This document shows positions 11,109 through 21,269 of a stretch of 64,000 nt of DNA, one piece after another (the first letter of the stretch is position 1; each line of letters begins with the position of its first letter). Source of the stretch: Cantharellus purpuraceus (lineage: Eukaryota; Basidiomycota; Agaricomycetes; Cantharellales; Hydnaceae). The stretch is taken from positions 1,674,001-1,738,000 of the forward strand of contig JALBUN010000048.1 in assembly GCA_025174535.1 (NCBI GenBank). The letters are read 5' to 3'. Both the position numbers and the translations under genes were made by a program. Below the pieces are notes generated by a model. It saw nothing but the letters and a program-made list of their open reading frames with translations, was not told the DNA's origin and ran no database searches.

Positions 11109-12251
11109 ATGACCGATCAGCTCCCTGAAGCCTATTGGGACACTCTAGGTGAAGGTGGTGGCTTACTGCGAGCATTGTTCAACACCCAGGCATGGCAGCT
11201 CCAGCAGCTGCAACTCCAGAACCAGCACCTCCAGAGCCAGTTCACCAATGTCCAGAACAACCTAGCGGATGCTGCCACTGCTGCTGCCATCGCTGCAGCA
11301 CAGACCATCTCTCAGACCACCTCATTTCCCACACCTTCTCCTGCATCGTCATCTGTTTGCCCAATAAGAGCAGCTGAACCAGCCAAATTCAATGGAGATC
11401 GTGCAGAGACGGAAGGTTTCATTCGCTCTATCAGGCTTGCCATTGCAGTCCAGCCTACATCTTTCCCAGATGAGCGGACCAAGATCCTCTATGCCCTCTC
11501 TTTTATGATGGGAGGTTCTGCTGAAGTATGGGTGCACAATGCGACACAGGCAGTCATTGACAGGACCTCACTGCTCTCCACCTTGGAGGAATTCATTAAG
11601 CAGGTGGAGAATGCTTTTGGGGACCCTGACCGCTCTCGAACAGCACAAACAAAGTTACACAATCTTAGGATGACACCTGGCATGTCAGCAGATGAATACA
11701 CGGCACAGTTTGAGATACTAGCAGGAAGGACTGGGTTTAACAATGCAGCACTGGAAGATGCCTATGCCCAAGGGCTCCCTGCAATGATTCTTGACAAGAT
11801 CCATGCACAGCCATCCCTCCCATCTGATCTCAAGGCATGGAAGGAAGCAGCCTGCCAAATTGACCGCAACCACCATCGTCTTCTAGAAGTGAGACGTGCT
11901 CAGACTTCCCTCACTCCTGCTCGCTCTACCCCATCCTGCCCTCACAGCACTCCAGTCATCTCTGTACCAACTACCTTGGCAATCTCTAACGGTGCTGCAC
12001 CTATGGATATTGACTCCAACCGCCATCGCATTGAGACTCGGATGTGCTATAACTGTGGAAAGCGTGGCCATATATCTCCAGCATGCCCTGAACCATGCAA
12101 GGAACGTATCCGAGCTGATCTCACACAAACAGCAATTGCCAGCATGATATCAGAGTCAGTAGCAGCTGCACTGAAGGCCAAGGAAGAAGCGCAGAAAGCA
12201 GTAATTCCAAAGCAAGAGGAGAAGCAGGATTTTCAGGCCAGTCAGCAGTGA
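11109..12251 (+). CDS. Gypsy Gag polyprotein (G2), intact
   Basis: This is a 380-residue Gag, the structural protein that would pack element RNA into virus-like particles. A Gln-rich helical N-terminus (about residues 25-75) precedes a retrotransposon-gag core (about 95-260, with the conserved hydrophobic AEVWV region). A single CCHC knuckle CYNCGKRGHISPAC lies near residue 315, followed by a charged Ala/Lys/Glu C-terminus. The start is the first ATG after the LTR leader, in a good context. It has no stop or frameshift, unlike every other element frame here. Pol follows in the -1 frame just past the stop, which would suit frameshifting or reinitiation. Expression is doubtful, as the element lacks its 3' half. 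Confidence 0.85.
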   Translation: MTDQLPEAYWDTLGEGGGLLRALFNTQAWQLQQLQLQNQHLQSQFTNVQNNLADAATAAAIAAAQTISQTTSFPTPSPASSSVCPIRAAEPAKFNGDRAETEGFIRSIRLAIAVQPTSFPDERTKILYALSFMMGGSAEVWVHNATQAVIDRTSLLSTLEEFIKQVENAFGDPDRSRTAQTKLHNLRMTPGMSADEYTAQFEILAGRTGFNNAALEDAYAQGLPAMILDKIHAQPSLPSDLKAWKEAACQIDRNHHRLLEVRRAQTSLTPARSTPSCPHSTPVISVPTTLAISNGAAPMDIDSNRHRIETRMCYNCGKRGHISPACPEPCKERIRADLTQTAIASMISESVAAALKAKEEAQKAVIPKQEEKQDFQASQQ

Positions 12252-12256
12252 AGAGC

Positions 12257-14040
12257 ATGCCCTGCCTGACAAATCGGTTTTCAGTTCTTGAATCATGTAC
12301 TGTAGGGCTCACAAGCGATATGTTACACGCACACCCCTTTGTCCATCAGACTGAAACCAAAACAGCCATGCCTGAAAACCCTTCTCAACTTCCAGCTAAA
12401 CATGATGACCCTCCTCGACTCTACCTTCAATCTGCAGACATCCGTCAATGTACAAGAATTCCCATGAAAATCCACTCAGTAGACACTGGATACCCTCTAG
12501 CAGTAGATGCACTCCTTGATAGTGGTGCTACAGGAATGTTCATTGATGCAGAATATGTCAAAGCAGAGAAACTTTGAACGCACCCTCTACCACGTGCCAT
12601 ACCTGTTTATAACATTGATGGGACCCCAAATGAAGCAGGTTCAATCAAGGAAGAAGTCGATCTCATCTGCACATATGGGACCCATACCGAATGTGCCACA
12701 TTTTCAGTCACAAGCCTGGGAACCTTTGGCATAATTGTTGGGCACACCTGGCTCGTGAAGCACAACCCAGAGGTAGGCTGGCATACAGGAAAGGTACAGA
12801 TGACTTGCTGCCCTGATTCATGTGGAGAAGTACCAGAACATAAAGAGCATTCACTTGGCACAACTCCTTCAAATGGCAAGAACTCACACAGGCAACCCCA
12901 ATACGAGGGAGACCGAACATTTGTTATCTTTGTAGAAGAAGACTTGGAGAATATCTATGCTGGTTCAACAGTTTTTCAACAGCTCGCACAGAAGGCTGCA
13001 GAATCTACTCCAGTCAAAACCTTCGAGGAGACTGTCCCAAAGGCGTACTGGGGATTTAAGGATGTTTTTGCAAAGGAGTCCTTTGACCAACTTTCACCTC
13101 AAAAACTGTGGGACCACGCTATTGAACTCACTCCAGGAGCGCAACCCTTCAGCACAAAGGTCTATCCAATGTCCCCAAATGAGCAGAAGGAGTTGGATGC
13201 ATTCCTTGAGGAGAACCTACAGAATCATTGTATACGTCCTTCCAAGTCACCCATGGCATCTCCTGTCTTTTTTGTGAAGAAGAAGGATGGTAATCTTCGT
13301 TTTGTGCAAGACTACTGCAAGCTGAATGATATCATGATCAAGAATGCCTACCCACTACCCCTGGTACCAGACATCATGAATAAAATTGCCGCAGCCAATG
13401 CCAAGTACTTTACCAAGCTTGACATCTGATGGGGATATAACAATGTGCGTATTAAAGAGGGCGATGAGTGGAAGGCAGCCTTTCGAACCAATCATGGTCT
13501 ATTTGAACCCCTGGTCATGTTCTTTGGTCTCACAAACAGCCCAGCAACCTTTCAGATGATGATGAATGACATTTTCAAGGACCTCATTGATGATGGCACT
13601 ATGGTAGTGTTCATGGATGACATCCTCATTTCACTGAATCCCTAGAACAACACCACATGATCATGCAATCTGTCCTTGAAATTCTTCGGGCCAACCACCT
13701 GTACCTCAAACCAGAGAAATGCCTTTTCACGCAACAGAAGGTAGATTATCTTGGATTGATTCTCTCACAGGGACAGGTAGCTATGGACCCAGTTAAGGTG
13801 GCCGGAGTCAGAGACTGGCCCACACCACGCAATGTGACAGAAGTCAAATCCTTCTTGGGTTTCATCAATTTCTACCGTTGCTTCATTGAGGACTTCTCAC
13901 ATATTGCAAAGCCTCTAAATCAGTTAACAAAGGCAGATACACAGTGGTCCTGGATACCCAATGGCCCAGAACAAGAAGCCTTTGATAAACTCAAGCAGCT
14001 TGTCACATCAACTCCAATCCTTGTCCTCCCAGATCAAACC
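12257..14040 (+). pseudogene. Gypsy Pol (G2): protease and reverse transcriptase, broken
   Basis: Aspartic protease motif LLDSGATG lies at about 12,510. Reverse transcriptase follows, with the FFVKKKDG block (13,268), the catalytic FMDD (13,612-13,623) and the LGLIL and FLGFINFYR blocks (13,750-13,875). There are two in-frame TGA stops, at 12,575 (AEKL-stop-THPL) and 13,427 (TKLDI-stop-WGYNN), both at positions where homologues carry Arg. There is also a frameshift near 13,637 just after FMDDILI. The protein ends at the start of RNase H, cut by repeat B. Confidence 0.85.
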
Positions 14041-14670
14041 AAGCATCAACAACAAATACTCCTTATTGTCTTAGTGATACGTCTCCATATGGTATCCCGT
14101 TCCAAGGGTATTTGGTCCCTTTGCCTGACATGATGTAACCTGAGTCGGATTGAAGTGGGAGGATAGGTCAGTGATGGCGACTGAAATTCTACCTCACGTT
14201 TGACTCTTCTATCCGTGTTACGATATAGAGGCAAAATGCCAAGGAATGTATATGGTTCAATGGAATCATGAAAGAATATAGGATCGCCAATGGCATAAGA
14301 GAGACATGGTAGGGATCTTGGACATTGAAAGAGTTTGGGAAGTATTTTGACACGTGGAGGTGCCCATGGAGCTCAGCATATTTTTGATAGTCCTCTGTGT
14401 CCAGAGACCAGTGTGACGTATTATTAGAAGCGATGTTGGAGAGGGGAATAGAATGGGAAGCCATGTGAATGATGATGAAAGGATTGGTGTGAATAGAAGG
14501 CTGATAATGATTGATGGTGATGAAACATGAGTGACGATCAATGGCTAGAATTAGAGATTGAGGTGGAGAGGGAGTTGCAGCGCTATTTAAAAGTTGATAT
14601 GAAAAGACGCTGGTGGAGTTGGACTGTCAGAGTGGTTCGATATACATCCTCGATGCATCCTAGCTCGTCA
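14041..14670 (-). repeat. Repeat B, partial, minus orientation (B4)
   Basis: It matches the first about 630 bp of the B family (26,261 onwards) in reverse; the B start is at 14,670. It contains the B reading frame (from about 14,464 downwards) with an open extension past the point where B1 stops. A deletion has shifted part of that frame. Confidence 0.8.
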
Positions 14671-15231
14671 GCATGCCACATCCAGGGTTCATGCCTACCG
14701 TGATATCATTGAAAGTGTTTATCATTGAAAGTGTTTGTGGCCTTGGAGTAGATCAATGGGTTCAAGAACCCAAGAGGTGGTTTGCCTGCTGCAATCCAAG
14801 CATTGTTCAGAAGGGCAACAATCCCAGCAAACGTAGGAGATGCCACAGGGTTCCTCCAAGTAATATCCTTTTTTTCATTGAGATTATTTCAAAGTTGTCA
14901 CCCTGGGCAGCAACGTTTGGAATACCCTATGGAAATTTCAGCATGCTAAGTGTGACAGAAGGTCAGATCACTCAGTCTACCAGCTCTGTTTTCCATATAA
15001 GTAATACATCCATGTCACTGTTATGCCTTTCAATGAATTTATCGTCATACCGTTTGGCCATGTGCTCATATGTGGAAGTTCATGCCATTTTCTTGAATAG
15101 ATTGGAATACTATGTTATGTCTCCCATGGTATACTACATTCCATATATAAATTTGTTTTCAACCAAGTTCTATACCATGTGACCTATGGAAAGTTCAACA
15201 CATATGTAGTATTGTTTACAAACACCAACAC
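14671..15231. other. No recognisable gene or repeat
   Basis: I see only short fragmentary frames without recognisable motifs and no second copy in the window. Confidence 0.5.
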
Positions 15232-16520
15232 ATGGCTCCAACTACTACCATCTCACCAAAGAAGAAAATGCATGCTTGACATGTCCTTACAAGTGAACAG
15301 AAAGCCCACCTCAGGGAGAAACAAATCCAGCTGACCAGTGACCTTACAAGAACCCAAGAAGTCTACACTGAGCACACACAGATAATTGCCACCAAATATG
15401 GGCAGTGAGATCCTGAATGCTTGAAATTGACTCAAAACTGATAGCATGGGGCAGCTCACTGCCATGGACAACACGTCAGCTGTTACTTGGTGGCGCATGT
15501 TGCATCAACACTGAGCACCAAACCCATGGAATGTGTTTGTGCAACATGAATTGCATGAGGTCAACAAAGGTGTGAGGTTTCATTTCTGCTCCTGTAGTAT
15601 CCTCAATGATCCTGGAATGTAGACTGAGAGGATGGAACACAATACAAGTTACCCCAGTTCATTTCTGAGCACCATGAAAGGCTCATAACCAAATATGCTA
15701 CATTGTCACAAGTGGAGCACAATGCCATGCAGAGCAACCTGGTGGCAATCCACAAGGAGCAGTTGAAAGTGGAACAAGCCAATCCCAAGGCCATACAGTG
15801 TGATGTAAATGCAACATTTGCTGCTATGACTCAAGAGGTGTGTAAAGTGCCATATGTGATGACGATAAAACTCACATTTGTTGTAATAGTGGACTGCAGC
15901 TACTGATTGAACTGGCATTGAGGGGTTTTTCATCACTGTGCGTGGAGATATTGAACATTATCATGAACATAAGACATGGTTCTCACCGGCTGCGGAGAGA
16001 TTTGTGAAGGATGTGCTTAACATGAATAAAACACGTCTGGCCCTGAAACTAGAATCATTTGCTGTTGCTGGGCTTAATGAAGGCATGCACATGCCCTAAC
16101 TGATGGTTTAAATGACATGGTTGCTAACAAAGTGTGACAGCGCAACGACAATGCAGCAGGATGAGCCACCCAAAAGTTGTTAGTGACTGCTATGGTATGA
16201 TCAATGATGGTTTATGTAAGTGTGTCCAGCTTGTAACAGGACTGTGGTATATCTAACACATTGACAGCTGCAATCCTACTGAGTACAAAATAATGGACAA
16301 GCTGGTCATGAATTATGATAACTATGAGTGGAGAGTGGTGGAGAGATGGGGGGTGGTACTCACTGGATGGCCGACAGATAAAGTCACAAACCCATCAAAG
16401 ATAGGACCATCGCAACATGAATTAGACACACTGTGGAAGGCATTGATGGATAATAAGTGCCAGTGGGAGAAACTCTCTGATGAGGAGCTGGAGGAAAGGG
16501 TACAAAACAATCTTGCCTGA
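15232..16520 (+). pseudogene. Decayed basidiomycete hypothetical protein gene
   Basis: The trace starts at MAPTTTISPKKK (15,232), goes through a coiled-coil-like stretch (to about 15,400), a second helical stretch (15,690-15,850) and a segment reading GFFITVRGDIEHYHE (about 15,916). It ends with an open part at 16,293-16,520 containing VVLTGWP and NPSKIGPS. The order and motifs resemble a large family of unnamed Agaricomycete proteins often found among repeats; I cannot name a function. At least four stops and several frameshifts break it. One stop (HA-TGA-HVL, 15,277) again suggests CGA decay. Confidence 0.45.
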
Positions 16521-16911
16521 GAGGCTCAAGATGAAGTGGTTTACAAGCGTCATAAACCTGCTGCTTGTGTAGGGGCCTCCTATCATTCTGGGTGATGATA
16601 AGGACAGTGGAGAGAATGAGCAAAGCATGCAGAGTGCAGAGTTATCCAAATAAAATGTTTGATTTATGTTGTGGACAATGATACAACGTTGACAATGACA
16701 GCAAGTTATGCACATGTGAACTAGATCAATGTGAAGAAGGATTACCCAATCAGTCACGTGAGATAGGTGTGCGTTTTCATGCCCGGCAGTCAGGTGGATG
16801 TAGTTCCTGAGCCAAGGTCAGGGACAGTGGTATATTTAGAACCATTTGCTGGTGTGAACGCTGGTACACTAAATCTGAGCTAACCGCCTTTCCTTAGCAA
16901 GGGCATGAGGG
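16521..16911. other. Non-coding stretch
   Basis: I see no gene. A G-rich run (GAGGGGGGGTA, about 16,907-16,917) at its end could be a polypurine tract for the LTR-like sequence that follows. Confidence 0.4.
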
Positions 16912-17374
16912 GGGGTATCAAATTACTAAGAAGTGGTCACATTGGTGACACCCAGGTGCTCCTTTTTGCCTGATCAGTGCCTAGTTCAGGGATCAGAGCA
17001 GGCAATTGATGATCAGATCAGGTGATTGGTTTGGAATATTCTACAACTTTCCATAACATTCCAGCTGTTTCCTTCTATTATTAGATAGAACATTCCAGAA
17101 GCATTATTCAGCTCCTGATCAGTGTTAGTCCAGTGATCAGAACCTGTGATTGGCTTGGAATATTCTACCCCTTTCTTCCACCTTCCACTACCTTCCAGTA
17201 GTTTCCATCTATTAATAGGTAGAATATTCCAGAGGCATTATTCAGCCCCTGTAAATACAATATATAAGGAGGTCATTCTGCCTCTGAAATCAAAACATAT
17301 TCTACCACTTCTACCCATCTTCTGCACACCAGTGTGACTAGAGTGACATACAGTGTCATCCTCTATCTCTGTAA
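16912..17374 (+). repeat. Repeat E, plus orientation (LTR-like)
   Basis: It has AATATATAAGG (about 17,258) as a possible TATA box and ends where element H sequence begins (17,375). The part 17,100-17,374 is the reverse complement of 9,256-9,470. An internal near-duplicate (ATTCCAGAAGCATTATTCAG and ATTCCAGAGGCATTATTCAG, about 17,092 and 17,227) is present. Confidence 0.55.
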
Positions 17375-17375
17375 C

Positions 17376-19540
17376 TTAATAGAAGGAAACATACATTGGC
17401 ATAGCCTCCTTTTCAGGGGTGTCATCTTGGTTGTCCCATTCGTATGGGGTGACCTCTTCATCCCATTCGTCAGCCACTTCTATAGCTGATCTTTTTTTGT
17501 CTAGATGGTCCTTGGGATCATCTATTGCTTCTTCATGTTCTATCGGGGAGAATCTGTCTACATTTCCTCCACTATGTGTGAGGACATGTCCTTTTGGACC
17601 ACAGCTGACCTTACGTTGCCCTTTAGTTTGGGGCAGCTGGGTCACATGTGACCTGTCTGGCCACATTCGTAGCACACAATGTTACTAGTAATGTTGTTTG
17701 ATTGACCACCACTCATGTGTGCTGGTGGCTTTGATTGATAAAGGTAATTGTTGGAATTGGACCCGGAGCTTCCATTATGGGGTTCCAACCTTGACACACT
17801 CGCTTGTTGTGAGTGTGTGTTGGGAGCCATATACACATGTCCTTGGGGTGTGGGTCAACTCCCTGTATTCATCATACCAGTAGTTCTATTGACTACTGGT
17901 CTATGGGTTGAGGGGGACACATTAGTTGCATTCTCCAGGCGTTGCATACCGTGGTGGTATTGTGTTGCTTCCTCTATCATTTGAGCAGTTTCATACAACT
18001 GCTCAATACTGCTAAACTCGGCATTGAAGCCCTTCTTGAGGACTTCTTGTCTCAGAGGTTTGCGCATTGCAGTTACAAACCTCTTCCTGTACGTGTATGT
18101 GTCCAGCGGCATTATCATGCGACCCACGTACTTATCTAGGTTGTTCATTAATTTGTGAACGGTCCTTTGACCCTGTATTACTGAGTCAAATTTATTTGAC
18201 GCATGATGATGTGTCAGGGTGTGTAGGAATCTACACCACAATCCTTGGATTGCAGTTTCCAGGGTCCAGTCTTGGACTGCCCTGTCATAGTGTTCTACAT
18301 TCCTGTAGAACCATTCCTGGGCCTCACCTTTAAGGCAAGTGCCTAAGTACAATAGCTGAAACTTTGTACTTGATGGCCCTAGGAGATTATTCATCTTCAG
18401 CCATCATAGCATACCTGCTACAAAGATCTCAAACTCTTTGAGATCTGCACCTCCTGCGTATTGCTCAGGAGGTGATACTTTAATGCCTGCCTTGGCAAGT
18501 ACAGACTTCTCTGGGTCTGTATCTCTATTATCGACTATGGCTACTCACATCATGTGAGTAATGCTGTCGATAGGATCAATTGTGTCCAATTGATCTGGTA
18601 TGCCTTGACCTTCTAGGGTCAATGGCGCTGATTGTTCCCTGTTATGGGGAATGTCTTCTTGAGGTACCCATTGGGTATCTCATTGCTCATGGCAGGCGTC
18701 TCCTGAAAGGCTCACTGCTTGTATGTGCTGATAACTGTTCAGCACATGTTGTGACTGTTGATTTAAATTGACAGCCACATTGAGCTCTTGCTGGGGCCGC
18801 TGCTCTCTAAACAGCTGGCCAAGCTCCTGCTCTGCATGTTTAGCCTTCTGTTTGAGGGCTAATCTATGTTTACGAGAAGCCTCAACTTCTTGTTGTTTCC
18901 ATAGCTCAATCTCTTCATCGAGCTCCTTTGCCATAGATTGAGGAGTTTCCTCTTCAATCTGGATTGGTAATCCTTGCCTCACAGGGATTACTGGGTCTCT
19001 AATTCCCTCCATTGGGGGAATTTCATTTCTTCTGTTTAATTGATTATTCAGTTGGACCCTCTCACCCCAGGGAGATCCAGACTCTCTGGGTTCAGATTCT
19101 TGTTGAGAATCTGGTCTTTGGTGACATGACTTGTGTCGCTCAGAGTTCTCTTGGAGTGATTTTAACATTGTTCCTAGCTCTGCAATTTGCTGCCCTATAG
19201 TAGTGGCAGCATGCCCTGCTTCAGCAGCCATCTTAGCTGCCTGAGCACTAGCTTTACTAATGCTCTTCATCTCATGTTGATTATGCATGAGTTGTTCAGT
19301 CAATGTTGCAATTGACCTGTGGGTTTCACACCACTCCATGCTGCACAATTCTCTAGTAGAAGTATTGCTACTTCTACTTGTGTTTGTATATTGAGGATAT
19401 TCTTTTCCTTTAGGAATGTTGGAGACAGTGGATGACTGTCTCCTCCTTTCTTCTCTAATCAAAGAACCACTTGATGAAGGGTTCTTGTTTGACAGACAAT
19501 CTATTGTGTGATCATCTGTGTGGTCTCGCAATTGTGGCAA
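17376..19540 (-). pseudogene. Gag-like protein of element H
   Basis: The open N-terminal part (19,540-18,680, 286 residues) has a Ser/Arg-rich head, an Ala-rich helix with AAKMAAEAGHAA, a Gln/Glu-rich coiled coil and a polar tail. A decayed linker leads to the open gag core (18,394-17,855) with the EAQEWFYRNV block typical of retrotransposon-gag domains. A Ser/Asn-rich segment and a partial CCHC knuckle CYECGQTGHM (about 17,645) follow; the final Cys is lost through a frameshift. An acidic tail continues to 17,376. Stops and frameshifts separate the pieces, so no full protein can be made. No pol of this element is present. Confidence 0.7.
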
Positions 19541-19583
19541 CTCTCTTCTAGAGTTTTCCTTACAAGAGGTCCCTGTGACTTCT

Positions 19584-20100
19584 TGTTATGACTATATTCA
19601 TTAACGTCCAGATCCCTGTCCGATCCACTCAGATCCCTGCGCGTATGAAATCTATACTCCATTTGGAAACCGCCACGTCTCCATCTACCTGTCCGATTGT
19701 CACTGCCAATTCCACCCATCCATCTCCAGTTCCAATTGATGCATCAGCATCACCATAGGAACCCGTACATCTGTCCCCATCGGACTCGGACATACTCATG
19801 TAAGGCCGTCAGCCTCAGAGACCCATCACTGGAGTAATTATTATTAGATTTCAAAATATGTATTTAAGTTGCCTGACTGGGGACTTCATTCCCCAGTTTG
19901 AATATTGAATCACACCTAGTTCCTAAGTCCGATCCTAACTCTCTAAGTTGTACTCTGTCTCCAAAATCTTGGACACTGGTATTAGTGAGGGTGCAGCACA
20001 TAAGCTGAAGCCAAGTCCGTTCCGACCCCCACAACGTGCTCCGACTCCGACAAAACCTCTGACCCAATCTCCGACCCCCAATCAGACCTAGTGCATAACA
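19584..20100 (+). repeat. G1 5' LTR (family A)
   Basis: Ends TGTTATGACTA and TAGTGCATAACA. A TATTTAAG box (about 19,860) is followed by a perfect hairpin, ACTGGGGA-CTTCAT-TCCCCAGT (19,876-19,897), present in most family A copies. Confidence 0.95.
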
Positions 20101-20102
20101 GT

Positions 20103-21267
20103 ATATTCGAACTGCCATACTCACTCCTACCAATGCCACGATCCACTGCCAATTCCAAATGTGCATGAACTGTCGAGGTGCCCACTCCCAGCATCGACAC
20201 AATCCCCAAGGTCATCGAAGAACCAACAGACCACATAGAGGCCATCAATGAAGAAGATGACACCCCGCCCTCTCCAAATCTGGCGCAAGCCATCTCCCTG
20301 CTTGCCAGCAGCATCTGTAACCCACAAGCTCCTAAGTCCTGGACCAAGGTCTGAGAACCCGACCCCTTCAATGGCTCCGATCCACAAAAGCTCCAGCTGT
20401 TCTTGGTGCAATGCTGGTTGAATTTCCGCGACCGCCCCGATGCATTCACATCTGATCAGGCAAAGGTCACCTTCACCATGTCCTATCTCAAGGGCACCGC
20501 ACTGGACCACTTTGAGCCAGCGCTCATGGACGACTCCGATGACCCAATATGGTCAGAAGACTACTCCAACTTCATCTCTGAAACCAAAGTATCCGGCTTA
20601 CCGACATGTGATATCTCATCCTTGATGTGGGATGGGAGACCAACATAAAATTGGCGTCAGAGTGCAGCATCGCCCCATTGGACTTTTGGGGCTAGCTGCT
20701 GGAAACTCACAATGTATTTTGCGATTTTGTGATTTTCCTTCATCCGAAGTCGATCGAGTTCATTCTTGGCATCGGCCTTGGGGTTGTAAGGACCGAAATT
20801 GGTCTGAATGCAAGCTCGCCCAATCCATCAACACCCATTATTGGGAACGTCAATCCAAGGTCTCCCGTGAAAATTTGGCCAACAACAAATTGGACAAATC
20901 ATCAGACAAGACCCCAAAGTCCAACAAGGGGTCCGATAAGAGGACCACCACCAACTCAGGCCAGAAGTCAAACACTGGTAATGCTGCCACTTCCGGTTCC
21001 GGTCAGAACAATTCCGGCACCAGCAATAACTCCGGAGCTTGCAAGAGTACTCCAGACCTCTCCACCAAGCTGGGGAAGGATGGAAAACTTACCCAGCAGG
21101 AATGCCAGCGCCACATGGACAACAACCTCTGTCTGTTCTGTGGAAAGCCTGGCCACCAAGCCAAGGATTGCAACAAGGCAACCTCCTCCGCAGCAAAGGC
21201 AAAGGGCCATGCCACCAATGCCATGACGGACAAGTTCGATGCAAAAGCGACGGACCCAAAAAAATAG
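20103..21267 (+). pseudogene. Gypsy Gag (G1), broken
   Basis: The Gag core is readable around 20,340-20,630 (LNFRDRPDAF, FTMSYLKGTALDHFEP). The frame changes near 20,640, and an Asn/Ser/Gly-rich linker is followed by the CCHC knuckle CLFCGKPGHQAKDC (about 21,130-21,171). An in-frame TGA (20,352-20,354) lies before EPDPFNGSDP, where related Gags have Arg. A homologous minus-strand Gag (G3) lies at 35,566-36,600. Confidence 0.8.
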
Positions 21268-21269
21268 TA

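Larger units (their letters stand above)
10728..14040 (+). mobile_element. Gypsy element G2, 3' truncated
   Basis: 5' LTR (10,728-11,040), short leader, intact gag (11,109-12,251) and a pol frame that stops within the RT/RNase H junction at about 14,040, where a reverse-oriented B repeat begins. RNase H, integrase and the 3' LTR are absent. A solo LTR of the same family lies at 58,192-58,553. Confidence 0.9.

Noticed and set aside
15019..15095. FNEFIVIPFG segment recalling an RT block
   Set aside because: No neighbouring RT motifs in any frame; one short match is not enough.
20101..20125. tRNA primer-binding site after the G1 5' LTR
   Set aside because: The sequence GTATATTCGAACTGCC does not end in a recognisable complement to a tRNA 3' end with TGG; self-priming as in Tf1/sushi is possible but I could not show the complementarity.
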